DNA of 64,000 bases. Source: Excoecaria cochinchinensis. Its lineage: Eukaryota > Streptophyta > Magnoliopsida > Malpighiales > Euphorbiaceae. Made by a program: the position numbers and the translations under genes. This document shows, piece by piece, positions 22,998-35,410 of this stretch; positions within the stretch are counted from its first letter, which is position 1; each line of letters opens with the position of its first letter. The DNA is taken from positions 16,702,001 through 16,766,000 of the forward strand of contig CANTUQ010000073.1 in the NCBI GenBank assembly GCA_947683425.1, read 5' to 3'. The notes below the pieces were generated by a model. That model was not told where the DNA came from and did not search any database. It saw only the letters and a program-made list of their open reading frames with translations.

Positions 22998-24375
22998 TTA
23001 GATTGCAAGTGCCAACGCCATCAACTCTTTTTCATAGGCTGATTTCATCAAGGTCCGCTCAGCTAGAGCTTTGCTGAAATACGCTGTTGGCCTACCCTCT
23101 TGCATCAATACAGCCCCTATGCCGATTCCCGAAGCATCACACTCGATAGTGAAAGGTTTACCGAAGTTGGGCAAGGCGAGGAGCGGTGTGGCCGTGAGCC
23201 TTGCCTTTAATTCATCAAAGGCCACTTGAGCTGTCCCATTCCAACTAAATCCATTCTTTTTACTCAAATCCGTTAATGGCTTCGCTATCTTGCCATAATC
23301 TTTAACGAACTTCCGGTAATACCCAGTCAAGCCCAAAAACCCACAGACCCCTTTGACATTCCTCGAAGTCGGCCAATTCCGAACCGCTAAAATCTTGGAT
23401 GGATCCACTGTCACCTCCTCCTTGGATATGCAGTGTCCCAAGTAATTAATGGTAGACTGCCCAATTGAACATTTCTTTGGGTTAACCTTAAAGTGGTTGT
23501 CCTTCAAGACCTGCAGGACAATGGATAGGTGCTCCTTATGCTCCTCCCCACTCCTGCTGTAAACCAAGATGTCGTAAAAAAAAAACCAACACCATGCAGC
23601 GCAGCCAAGATCGAAAAATACCATTCATAACACTCTGGAAAGTTGACGGTGCATTTGTTAAGCCGAAAGGCATTACTAAGAATTCATAGTGGCCATCGTG
23701 TGTCTGAAAAGCGGTCTTGGATTCATCTCCTTCCCTCATCTGAATCTGGTAAAAACCGGTCTTCAAGTCTAACTTTGAGAAATACACAGCCCCATTCAAC
23801 TCATCAAGGAGCTCCTCGACTACTGGAATCGGATATTTATCAGCCACAATCACTTTATTCAAGGCCCTATAATCGATACACAATCGCCATGTCTCGTCTT
23901 TTTTCCTGACCAAGATAATCGGACTGAAAAATGCGCTCTGACTAGGGCGTATAATTCCCTGTTGTAGCATCTCCCCTACATGCTTTTGTATCTCCTCCTT
24001 TTGTATGTGGGAATACCGGTATGGTCGGACACTAATAGCCTCTTGTCCTGGGACTAGCTGAATCGCGTCGTCAGGTAGGCGTCTGGGAGGCAGCCCTGTT
24101 AACGGACCAAAAACCTCAGAAAAACGAACTCGAAGGCTGTCAATATCAGATTTCTGCACTGGGGTGAGACCCTGTTCAATGGCTGGTGGCGGGTTAATTG
24201 GCTTGGGTTCCCTGCATAATTGTTTCAAACTGCCCCCTCCTAGCCACATCTGCAAAGCATCCATTTCAACTAAAGAGCCATCTATGCCTACTAACTCCAC
24301 TGGCTTGCCACTATACTCAAAGTGCATCCAGCACTGATCCAGTTGTGTGTCACGTTGCCTAGCGTCTGCAACCAC
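22998..24375 (-). pseudogene. Chromovirus reverse transcriptase and RNase H
   Basis: Frames carry IILVRKKDETWRLCIDYRALN (about 23,940), KLDLKTGFYQIQM (about 23,770), the MPFGLTNAPSTFQSVMN block (about 23,670) and a damaged catalytic box (FFYDILVYS where the family has two aspartates). The break coincides with an A-rich run near 23,575. RNase H follows with PFTIECDASGIGIGAVLMQ and YEKELMALALAI (about 23,155-22,998). The palm motif lesion and the frameshift make it inactive. Confidence 0.9.
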
Positions 24376-25975
24376 TCAATCCCCAAAACGACATCCAATG
24401 GCCCCAAATCAAATAAGAGTGCATCCAGGGTGAGTAGAATAGGCCCCAGTCGTAACTTAACGGTGACATTTCTCATGGCCATTACACGATAACCATCCCC
24501 CATCTTGATGTTCTTATAAGAGATAGAAGTAATAGGAAGGTTGAGTGATCTTACAATTTTCGCGAGATGAAGTTATGAGTTGCTCCGGAGTCGACAAGGA
24601 GGATGATCGGGATCCCTTGATGGCCCCCTGCAACTTCAGAGTGCAAGGCACTTGGGCGAAACTCATGGACCCAAATGAAACCTCAAGAGCGTTGCATTCT
24701 CCTTCCTCACCATCTTCGTCCTCCCGTTCAGCCGCTGTCATCCCTTCTCCTGTTTCTCCAGGTGGGTCCCCTGTGTCGACATATAATTCGTTCTCCAAGA
24801 TGGAGATCCGGAGTTCTCCGACGTTGCAACGGTGTTGGGACTGTAAGACTGCGCACATTTGAAGCAAAGACCCAACCGGCGACGCTCCTCAATTTCCTTC
24901 AATGAGAGATGGCACGGTCCCCTGTTCCTAGGTGGTTGTTGCAATCGGTTGGGAGGAGACGCTCTCGTGGGTGGAGGCAGGCTGTTGTGCTTTGGAGGGC
25001 CTTCAACTTGGGTACTTGGGCCCGAGTCCACTACTTTGGGTCGCGGGTCGGTCAGACCCATATTTTTGGGATTAAAAGACCGATCTGGTGGAGGTGGGTT
25101 GTAGGCTCCCTCAGTGCATCCCCAAGCGCCTCCACCCCTGTCCCTGGCCACCGCTCGGCTGTTTGGAGGGGTGAAAATGAGCTCAACATCTCGAGCGAGA
25201 ACCATGGCATCCTCACATGTCTGGGGCCTTAGATATCTAACCCATTTGCCCACATCTTCCTTTAAGCCTCCTATAAAATACCCAAGAAATTGAGCTTCTG
25301 ATGTTTTCGGGATGTACCCTGTAATGGATTCAAAGGTTTCAATGTACTCATCCACCGTCCCGGTCTGGAACAAGGTTCGTAATTCCTCGTAGGGGTTCTG
25401 GGTCCAACTTCTACCAAATCTTCCGTTCAGCCTGAGTTTGAATTGCTCCTAAGTCAGATGAGGGGAGTCACGGAGTACTTGAGAAAACCATGTGATTGCC
25501 GGCCCTGTCATGCACATCTGTGCGATGGGTAATTTCATGTGCTCTGGTGTTTGATGAACATTGAAATATAACTCCTCTTTCGCAAACCAGCTTCGTGGTT
25601 CTGCCCCCGGTGAACTCCAGCACCTTCACCTTAGGTAAGGATATCAGTCCTTCCCCAAAATAGTTAGTTCGAATACATGAATCCAGTCGTGAGGAGCTTG
25701 GTTGGCCGAATCCGGTATTAGTTCAGATGAAAACTCTCTCTGGTGACTCATCATTTGGGTCAGATGCATTGCTGGAGCGTGGGTTCATCGGGTTCATTTG
25801 GCGTGGGTTGTTGTTCGTTTGGTGTTTGGAGCTTGGCGTCCAAGTGTTGGAACTTATCCTCAACCAACTTCTGAAAAGCAGCAATGGATCTTTGAATTGC
25901 AGCCAATGTTTCCTCATGAGATTCAACTCGTTGCAAATCGATCTTAGCCTGTAAACGTGTTTGGGGGTCATTTAT
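24291..25975 (-). pseudogene. Chromovirus gag and protease, broken
   Basis: The N-terminal Gag frame (about 25,975-25,760) is followed by Gag core blocks (VDEYIETFESITGYIP and LARDVELIF, about 25,370-25,150), a proline-rich stretch, and a partial knuckle (LGLCFKCAQ, about 24,870). Protease follows with the DSGATHNFIS motif near 24,614-24,553. Then come the blocks VKLRLGPILLTLDALLFDL and LGPLDVVLGIEWL (about 24,450-24,370). Frameshifts near 25,375, 24,740 and 24,560 separate the blocks. Confidence 0.85.
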
Positions 25976-25995
25976 TTTCCACAGACGGTGCCAAT

Positions 25996-26466
25996 TGATA
26001 AAGAATAGATGCAGGACAAACCAAATAACCAATAAAACAGTGATTCAAATTGAAAATCAGTTGAGAGAAGGGGTTGATTTCATTAATTGAGAATTGAAGA
26101 AATACAGGAAATTCAATAACAGGAAGATAACTTCCCTCTCCAAAAAGGAGCCCTGCTCAACAGCAGCCAAACAATTGATTTCCCAAAGATAGTCCCCTCT
26201 CCCTCCTCTCTAGCTAATATAACAAAACAAAAGAAGAAACCGTTTTGCCCCCTAGTGTCCAGCTTGGCACTAGGTGCACTGCTATTCTCTCTCCTGCCCC
26301 TAACCGAATTATTCCAACCAAATCCCTTCAATACCCTTGCTGTGTTGCTGATTTCTCAACCCCCTGCTGCGTCTGCTGCTGCTTCTTGCAAACATAGACT
26401 TGCAGTTTCCTAGGCCCAAGTGAATTAGGGTCCAGGAGCCTTGCTTGAGTAGCAGCTTCTCCATCA
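25996..26466 (-). repeat. 5' LTR of chromovirus
   Basis: 471 bp with TG/CA ends on the minus strand, adjoining the primer region at 25985-25995. Confidence 0.9.
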
Positions 26467-26471
26467 GAATG

Positions 26472-28853
26472 TCAAAGCAAATCTCTATTGAACTCGGTCC
26501 AAGTTTACTTTACCATCTACATTTTGAGCTTTAACCAAAGATTGTCAGTTGCATATCTGATACTTATCTTCCTGTTCATGACAACCATCTTTGTCTTCTA
26601 GAACAGAGAGGAAAAGAGAGAGAGAGGGAGAGAGAGGCCTTTCTATAACTCAATATGGCACGTGAAAATGGACAAATACAGGGGCATGCTATATTCATTT
26701 GATTATTATATATATGTGATATTAAAATATATATATATATTTCATTAGAAGCACTGATTTTTAGTGATACCAAATGCAAATAGAACTGTGTATCAGCAAT
26801 TACATCTTCCTATAAAACATGATAACTGAACCCAAAAAAAAAAACAGCTAAATTCTTGGTAAATATTTCCCTTACTGTTTATTCACTTTCTTTTTCTTTT
26901 TTCCTTCTTTTTCTAAGGTTTAATATCTCTCACTTTATATACTTTTTTCATTTGCTACTCTGCTTCTCTCTTTGTGGCTTTACATGATAATATTTGGAGC
27001 ATTTTCTATAGCTCATCAAATGCCAAAAAGAATTTACTAATTTTTAAAACAATAAAAGATCTCAAGAAGACTAATAATGTGTGTTTGTATGTACAAAAGG
27101 GATGTGGGATAAGCATCTTTTGTTTTTTGGTTGTCAGACACAGTTTGGTTTGTCAGAAATGAGCACCTGCCTAATGATTGTCAAATGATGCATCCCCCAT
27201 TAGAAATGTTTTGGTGCCTCAGGAATCAATAAAGGTAGCCCAGCTTATGTGGGCAAACTTAGATGCCCTTTATAGGATTCATACTTACAGTCAACAAATT
27301 TTAATCCCTTTTTCAATTAAAATCACCAGCAAAGAGATGATGAATAAGATGCATATCCAGGCATTGGTTGTTTTATGATGCAGAAACATTTAAATTAGAG
27401 GTACCAGACACACAGCATCTGAGGGTACAACAGGGAAGGTTATTTGAGAAGGATGCCTTTAACTGGCTTGCTATTGGCAATGCCCATCAAACATCATCAA
27501 GTCTGGAAAGAGATCATATAAGCAAAAACTTTAACTGCTCAAATTGTAAAAATTAGAACATGGTGCCAATTATAGAACAAGAATGTTCTCAATCAATGAG
27601 GGATCTAAGTAGCAAGGTTTTTCCCAGGAAAGTATTAACTATCACAATTTCATGTGATTTAGGTTGGGCATGCGTGACCATCTTTAAACATTAGCAATTT
27701 AAAAAAAAAATTGAATCATCTAACAAGAGAAGGAGAGAGTAAAAGAATCAAAAGTTCAACCACAAGCATATTTGGATTGAATCAGATTTTGAAAACTATT
27801 GAAGTATTAGCAAAAAATTTTAGTAAAGAAATTTTAATAAAAATTTAAAAATATTCAAGAAATTTTCTGTTTTTCCGGATGGAGGGCATGATAAGAAATA
27901 TAACAATTTAAAGTCTGAATACCCCAGCTTCCAAAACGTGGTAATTCTTGTAAAACAACAGAACATGGAGAATATTTTCTCTATGTTGAATTCAAGAAAG
28001 CATATACATATATACATGCATAGGAAGCCAACTAAGAAAACTAAATATATGTTAGCCTAAAATACTACTAAACTGTACAAGGAAAGTCAACCTATAGCTG
28101 TACCATATCCATAACAATTCTATTTACTGGTTTAATCAGTCTCTGACCAGGTTTCCACATTTCTAGTTCTCAAGAAACATGCACACAATTAACCCACTGG
28201 ATTCCTCTTAATCCACTGAACCCAACCTGACTGGTCTGGTTCCACAACAACAAACATGAGACAACCAAGCAGTTTTGAGAACTTACAAGTTAGATAACAG
28301 ACATAAAGCTCACAATATAACCAAGTTAACAATGAAGGGGAGGGCAAGAATAAATGTAGAAATATAAGATAAACAGAGTGACAAATGCATACAAAAGAAC
28401 AAATAAGTGAATATGTGTATATACTGTACTTTTAAGGTACAATTAGCAAGGGAAGTAAATGAGCAATGAATATCCATAGTCATATTGACTTCAACAACTG
28501 GTAATGCTACATTATAAGTTGACAACTTCCATTACTGAATACAAAATCAGTTTAGATCCTTACATTTATGAAAATCAGCTGGACATACCAGAGGCTTGTA
28601 TCAATGTTCTCAACAATATTAAGCAGCCAAGGAAATACCAAGGACCCAATGAATGAAAAACCTAGGAAACAAAACATATTGGAATGTTAGAAGGCCAACA
28701 GTATCAACAAAAGAAGTCAAAATCCCACCACGTGTCAGGAAATTACCTAGAGATTCACTAAAGCTGGTTCATGTGGTCTGACATTGACAAGGATGAACAC
28801 TGCTACATCTATTGGTAATAGATGCAAAACCGAAAAACACTTTTAAGCATGGT
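26472..28853. other. 3' flank of the methyltransferase gene
   Basis: This is AT-rich DNA with no supported gene. Simple repeats occur near 26,613-26,633 (GA) and 26,730-26,743 (TA). It should contain the 3' untranslated region and terminator of the minus-strand gene ending at 28854, but no clear poly(A) signal could be fixed. Confidence 0.5.
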
Positions 28854-31800
28854 CTATCGATTTTCAGCAAGCAGACTTTTGGGAAAACTTCTGCTACTGT
28901 TCAAAGTGGCTTTTCTGGCTCTCTTCTTTTGGGCCCACTCAGGACCATAAATTGCTAAGTGTGTTCGGCCAAATCTTCGATCAGTTATCTGCTCTTTCAT
29001 CAATTCACATAAACCATAAGAAATGTCAATATGATATGCAAATACAAAACGAAGCAAATTTCTTCTCATGCGAAATACCACATTTCTAATCAAATTGACA
29101 AATAATAGATGAATTTGTTCACCTGGGGAACTTATTAAAACTATTGGTGATCTAAACAATCAGAAATGAGATACATCATGCAGATAGCAAAACTAACATA
29201 AGAAATTAAGGCTCAAGTTACCATCCTCCCGCCTAGGGGTGTGCATCACCCGATCCGACCCGAATAACCCGATGAACCCGACCCGAAAATGTAAATCGGG
29301 TAGGGTTGTTCGGGAGATACGGGTCGGGTCGGGTGTAAGAAAATGGAATAGGTTGGGTCGGGTTAAAACCTTAATAAACCTGACCCGACCGAAGTTAATA
29401 CATATATAAAGTTATAAACCAACAATCCCAAATCAGTTCCTTCTCTTCTTCTTTCCCGATTTCATTTCTCTCTCAAAATCCCTAAACTCCCAAATTCCTT
29501 TTGCCTTAGAGCCGCCGCCGCCTACTGCCGCCACATCTCGCCACCACCGGTCGCCGTTGCGTCTCTCCATCGCCTATCGCCACCAGAACTAAGCATCGTC
29601 TTCGTCTCTCTATTTCACTGTGTTTGTTTACTCAAATATCTTGATTTTGTTGGCTTGCGATTTTGTTGTATGATTTTTATTTTTCCTGAAATAAAAATAA
29701 AAACTCAAGTTTGCTCTAAAAAATGTTTTCGAATGAGCCCAATTTTGATGAAATGTTTTCCTTCTTTCTTCATTGATTTAAAGGTAATTTTTTTTTGCCT
29801 TTTCCTTAGGTGATTTTCCAGTATAATGCTTATGGAGTGAGAAAATAAAAGCTCATTGTATAGCTGTAATGCTCTTATATGTGATTATAGTAAGTAAAAC
29901 TTAGAAGCAGGCAATTTTAGTCCAAATTCTGTAGATAGATAATAGAATAATGTTGAATCAATTGGAAATTATTATTCTTCTTTTATTTATTTCTTTCTAT
30001 TCTAGACTCTTAACAGTCTGATCTTTATGAAGTCTTCTTGCGATAAGAGTGGAAAGAATGTTGAATGACGAAAAAGAAAAGGAAAAAGAATGGTTGGATC
30101 TGTCTATGGCTTCAACCAAATTGATGGGATATTAATTTTGGAAAGGATTGAGTTCTGAACTTTTTGTTTTCTCAGCAGTTACTGGTAAAACTAATAATTA
30201 TAAAAATTGCGAAAGTCAATATTAGCATTTCGGGTGTGTCGGGTTTTTAGGGTCGGGGCCCGAAAATACTCGGGTTGGTCGGTTCGGGCCCCTACTCCTA
30301 AAAAGGGTCGGTTCGGGGGAAGATTGGGTGTCTTCTTCGGGTTTCGGGTTGTTCGGGTTCGGGTCGGGTTGACCCGAACCCGACCGTTGCACAGCCCTAC
30401 TCCCGCCTAATCAGAACTTCATTTCTATTCATGACAAAGATTTCGCCGAAATGTGTGTTATTAAAGCTTGGATGAAAAAGCATTCAGATAGGATGGGAAG
30501 TTATGTTTGTTCTTTAACAAAGGCAACAAGGAATAAGAAAAAGAAATCAAGCACACACAAGCAGTCAGGAAATGATAACTAGCAAAACATGGTATGAACT
30601 TTGAAGTTTAAAGAGCATGATCACATAAAGTTATGAGACACACCTTTGTAAGGCATCCACATATATCCAGCATGTCAGTTCTTAGAGGATACTCCACCAC
30701 CTAGAGCATAAAATGTTGCAGGATTGGAAAACTAATGACAAAATTAAGCATGTAGAATCAAGTTAAAAAAAATGCAAATAAGAAATAGCTATATTGTTAC
30801 TTACAATAAATGTATCTTCTCCAACTAGGGCTGACTTTGAAATCTGATCCATCAGTATCCCATAGTTGACCTCCATATATGGAGGTGTGACACTAATAAA
30901 ATCAAATGTTCTCTCCCTTCCTACAAACCGTAAAATTCTTACTCATCAAGATGGTGTGTAAAAATCATCAATTCTCATATTCTCATATCCAGATAAACTT
31001 ATACATGTAAATCTTCAAACGCCAGTCAAATTTGATAAAACTGCTGGTTATTTGAATGCAAGACATGTAAAATAGTGTTAGAATGGACACGTTCTATGCT
31101 TTTTAGCTTGATTATTATTAACACCACAATAGCTGAAAATTTTCAGAGAAGAGTATTTCTATTACTTCTCTCGTGTTTTATGGAGCCATAGTATATGGTA
31201 TTTATACACAACCCTTGAGTCCTAATTAGGAAACAACTACTAGCCACCTAGTCAAAATACAATCATTACATGATTTCACAATTATGCCAGTAAATCATGT
31301 TTGGTCAAAACTCTCCTTCCAGTTGGTGCACAAATATCACACATGCCCAACTTGCTAACTAATGTATGAAAGACACCGGTGCTAAGGCCTTTAGTGAGCA
31401 CGCTAGCTAGTTGTTTAGTTGATGTCACATAAAAAATGCTCAAGGAACTATCATTTTCTCATTAATGAAGTGTCAGTCAATCTCAATATGGTTTGTCCGA
31501 TCGTGTTGAACTGGATTGTGAGCTATGCTAATGGTAGATTTGTTGTCAGAAAATAAGGATAAATTATCCTTTTCCATCAAATTTAGTTCTTCCAATACCA
31601 CAGTAATTCACAAACTCCCTAAGCCATAGCTCTATATTATGCTTCAACACAAGCCACTACACTTTGCTTCTTGCTTCTTCGTGGTATTGAGTTTCCTCCC
31701 ATAGGTGCACAATAACCGATTTTGGAACAGCTCAATTTGTAAGAGCTTCAATTCGAAAAAGGTGACAATGTTTGCAAAAGACAACTCATTTTTCCTGGTG

Positions 31801-34800
31801 CAAACTTCAAATACCTCAAAATACAAAAAATAGCTTGCAAATGAGGTTTGCAAAAATCATGTATATATTGGCTTACCAAGCTCACTACATATGCTATGCT
31901 TAGTCTAATCTGTGATAGATAAATTGGTCTCCTACCAATCTTTGGACATCAACTAGTACACAAGTTCTTGCTTGCATGTTACGCGTAAAAAGACATGTAG
32001 AATTTCAAGATAATATGTTTCTTACATTGTATTAACACTTAACATGAATTTATACAAGATACAAGGAAAGCTAAGTCAACAAAGGTAAAGGTGTTCCTTA
32101 ATTTACTCTTAACTTTGCAGCTAACAAGAACATATTCACACTAACACTCCCCCTCAAGCTAGAGCATAGATATCAATCATGTCCAGCTTGTTACAAATAT
32201 AATTAACCCGACTCCCATGTAATGCCTTGGTGAACACATCAGCTAACTGACTCCCTGCCTTGACATGTGAAGTTGAGATTGATCCATCTTCTAGCTTTTC
32301 CCGAGTAAAATGAAGTCGACTTCTATATGTTTGGTTCTCTCATGAAACACAGGATTATTTGCAATATGAATAGCTGCTTGATTATCATACCATAAGTTCA
32401 TTGGTTTAGATTGAACAAACCCAATTTCACCAAGTAAATGACGTAACCATATAAGTTTGGAGGTAGTTTGTGCCATAGCCCTATATTCGGATTCTGTACT
32501 TGATCGGGATACAACACTCTATTTCTTACTCTTCCAAAAAATAAGATTACCCCCAACAAAAACACAATAACCGGTGGTAGAACGTCTATCTGAAAGGTCT
32601 CCTGCATAGTCTGCATCTGTAAAGCCTTCTATAGTATGGTGACCATGATTTCGGTATAAAATGCCACGTCGTGGCGCACCTTTTAGATATCTCAAAATAT
32701 TAATAACAGCATCCCAATGTGAGGTTCTAGGAGATGACATGAACTAACAACACTTATTAGAAAGGCAATGTCAGGACGAGTGATAGTCAGGAGAGATTAA
32801 GGCCGAAAGACCTCACCAAAAAAAATAGAAGAACGTGAGAGGCAGGAACCAACTTTTGAGAAGAGAGACCGTAGAAGATACCAGATGAGGAAACCGACCC
32901 TACAGTCTGGTCGGAGACACCCAGGCGACGCCGGAGACGAAATCGGAGGACCGTCGGACAAGCCATGCGCCTCCACTCGCCGGCGCGCGAGGAAACGGCG
33001 ACTTCTTTGATCGGTGCATGAGCTTCAACCGTCGGTCGGGTGGTCACCGGAAAACGTGGAGAGGCCGGAATGACAGAGGCGCTCCTTCCTGTGGTGGCGG
33101 TGAGACAAGAAAACGGTCACAAACTGGTGACCCAAGAAGACCAGTTACTGTACCCAGCAACCCAGAAATGAAGAAACACAAATAGCTAATCCAGAGGTTC
33201 TACCGGCTCTAATACCATGTAGAATTTCAAGATAATATCTTTCTTACATTGTATTAACACTTAACATGAATTTATACAAGATACAAGGAAAGCTAAGTCA
33301 ACAAAGGTAAAGGAGTTCCTTAATTTACTCCTAACTTTGCAGCTAACAAGAACATATTCACACTAATCATATTCACACTAACAAAACACAAAGATAGGGA
33401 ATGATTTTTTGATATTGATTAGAAGAAACCATGGGTATTTATCAGAGAACAAAGAAGTTAACTAAGGAGACTAGACTACTATTTAGCCTATAATCTTGCT
33501 AACTATACAAGGCAACTAATACATCTATACAAATATATGTACATATCTATAAACTAGAGCATAGATATGAATCATACTAAGCTTGTTATAAAAATATTCC
33601 ACTTGAGGCCCATTTAATGCTTTAGTAAATAAATCACCTAGTTGCTCTCCTATCTTCACATATCCGGTGGAAACTATATTTTCTTGAATATTTTAATTAA
33701 TAAAAACCAACCTCGATATGGTTGGTCCGATCATGATCCACCGGATTGAAGGCAATATAACAAACAACTCGATTATTGCACCAAAGTTTTGTTGGTGATA
33801 AAGGATTCCCACCAATTTCAGCTAATAGTTGCTCTCCTTTCTTCACATATCCGATGGAAATTACATCAAAAACTTAACCGTGATCTTAAATGTTCAACTA
33901 CTTTTTTTTCCCGCCTTATTGCATTTTTCAGGATCAAGACACGAGGAGGAAGATTGGACTTGGTAAGGAAAGGAGTGGTCTTTACCAGCTTGAATCATCT
34001 TAAAAAATTAGAAATCATGTGTCTATCTTTTCTCAATTCTTCAAATAAAGATACCATCTAGTTGAATCACCTGCATCTAGGTCATCCATCTTTTAAGGTT
34101 TTAAAGGTCATGTTTCCTCATTTGTTCCAAGGGTTAGATATGAGTGAGTTTCATTGTGATATTTGTGAATTCGCAAAACACACTCATTTATCTTTTCCTA
34201 TCAGCAATAAAAGAAGTTACCAACATTTCTAGTTGATACATGAGTTACTATGAAAGCATGTGTGCCTATTTATGATTCATCCTCTCACAAGCATGTGGAT
34301 CCAACATGTTTCATGTTGATGAGATTAAGGTGCATTATTATTAGATTACACTAAATAAACTCTCCTCCCTAAAGGCCTATTCGTTTCTAACTAGTAATGC
34401 TAGTGTCTACCTCAAGCAGAAACTCTACAAAGCCAAATTCCTCATTCAAGTTTGGCCCACCACAAAAGCACAAATAGGAAACATAAAATTTTTCAAAGCA
34501 GCAGACATTCTAAGCAAGGCTCTTTATGAAATGACTAGTGAGAAAGAGAAGCAGCCCAATCTGTCACCACTTCTTCTAAAAGGATTTGTCAAACAATTGA
34601 CTATAGTGCAGTAGGAATGTGACAAATTTAAAATTAAATGCAAGGTCATCTCCTATTTTACAATGAAACAGCCAATGACATTGTAGAATTTTTTTGCTGC
34701 ATCAGAGAAATGAAAGAAGACGCATGGACTATTCCTAAGGAGGATCAATCATCTCTCATATTCTTCAACCTATAACCAAGTGTGTGCTCCTATGAGTGTG

Positions 34801-35378
34801 TGCTGGTGGGGGGGGGGGGGGGGGGGGGGGGGGTGGAGCGAGAGAGAGAGAGAGAGAGAGAGAACATGTGCTGGTGGGGGGGAGAAAGGGAAAGAGAAAG
34901 AGAGAGAGAGAACATGCCCACAAATTGCTCTGCTCGTTCCAAAAATGTTTCAACGTGAACTGCATGTATAACTGAAACATCAAGAAACCCAACTGACTCC
35001 AAGTTTCGTTGTAGAACATTTGAAACAACCCAGGGGTCCATCTCAACAAAATGCACCTGTGCATCAGTAAACGCATAGAATAGAGACCTCAATCAAATCC
35101 ATTGCATAGAAACAAGGGAAGCAAAAGTAAAAGATTAAAAATCTCATTGGTGAGTAGTAAACCTAAAGTTTAAGAAACTACTCCATATTTTATGAAAAGT
35201 AAAAAACAATACCTCTGAACATCCTCGGCTGATAGCTTCAATACCAACAGATCCTGTGCCACTATACAAGTCCAACCAGCAACCAGGTCTTAAAGATGCA
35301 GGACAGCCTCCAGCTGCCTGTGGAATGCGAAGTAATAATTATTAGCTATCCACTTGTTAGTAAAATAACATTTAAAAA

Positions 35379-35410
<32 letters not shown>

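Larger units (their letters stand above)
20865..26466 (-). mobile_element. Ty3/gypsy chromovirus, complete but decayed
   Basis: LTRs at 20865-21301 (437 bp) and 25996-26466 (471 bp) begin TGATGGAGAAG and end ATCA on the minus strand. The shorter one lacks about 30 bases near 20,932. Flanks AAATG (20860-20864) and GAATG (26467-26471) agree at four of five bases. Downstream of the 5' LTR the primer region reads ATTGGCACCGTC on the minus strand. Internal frames give Gag, protease, reverse transcriptase, RNase H, integrase and a chromodomain, which is the mark of the chromovirus clade. Confidence 0.93.

Noticed and set aside
28310..28525. Hydrophobic small frame as a membrane protein gene
   Set aside because: It lacks a motif, lies in AT-rich DNA and has no splice or promoter support.
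34801..34862. Poly-G run as a vector or assembly artefact
   Set aside because: The flanking repeat unit is duplicated and runs straight into a coding exon in good frame, so the locus is real, although the exact G count may be unreliable.
34765..35092. Long frames with serine-leucine and proline runs
   Set aside because: The runs are translations of the GA and poly-G microsatellite; only the part at 34918-35056 is a true exon of the methyltransferase gene.
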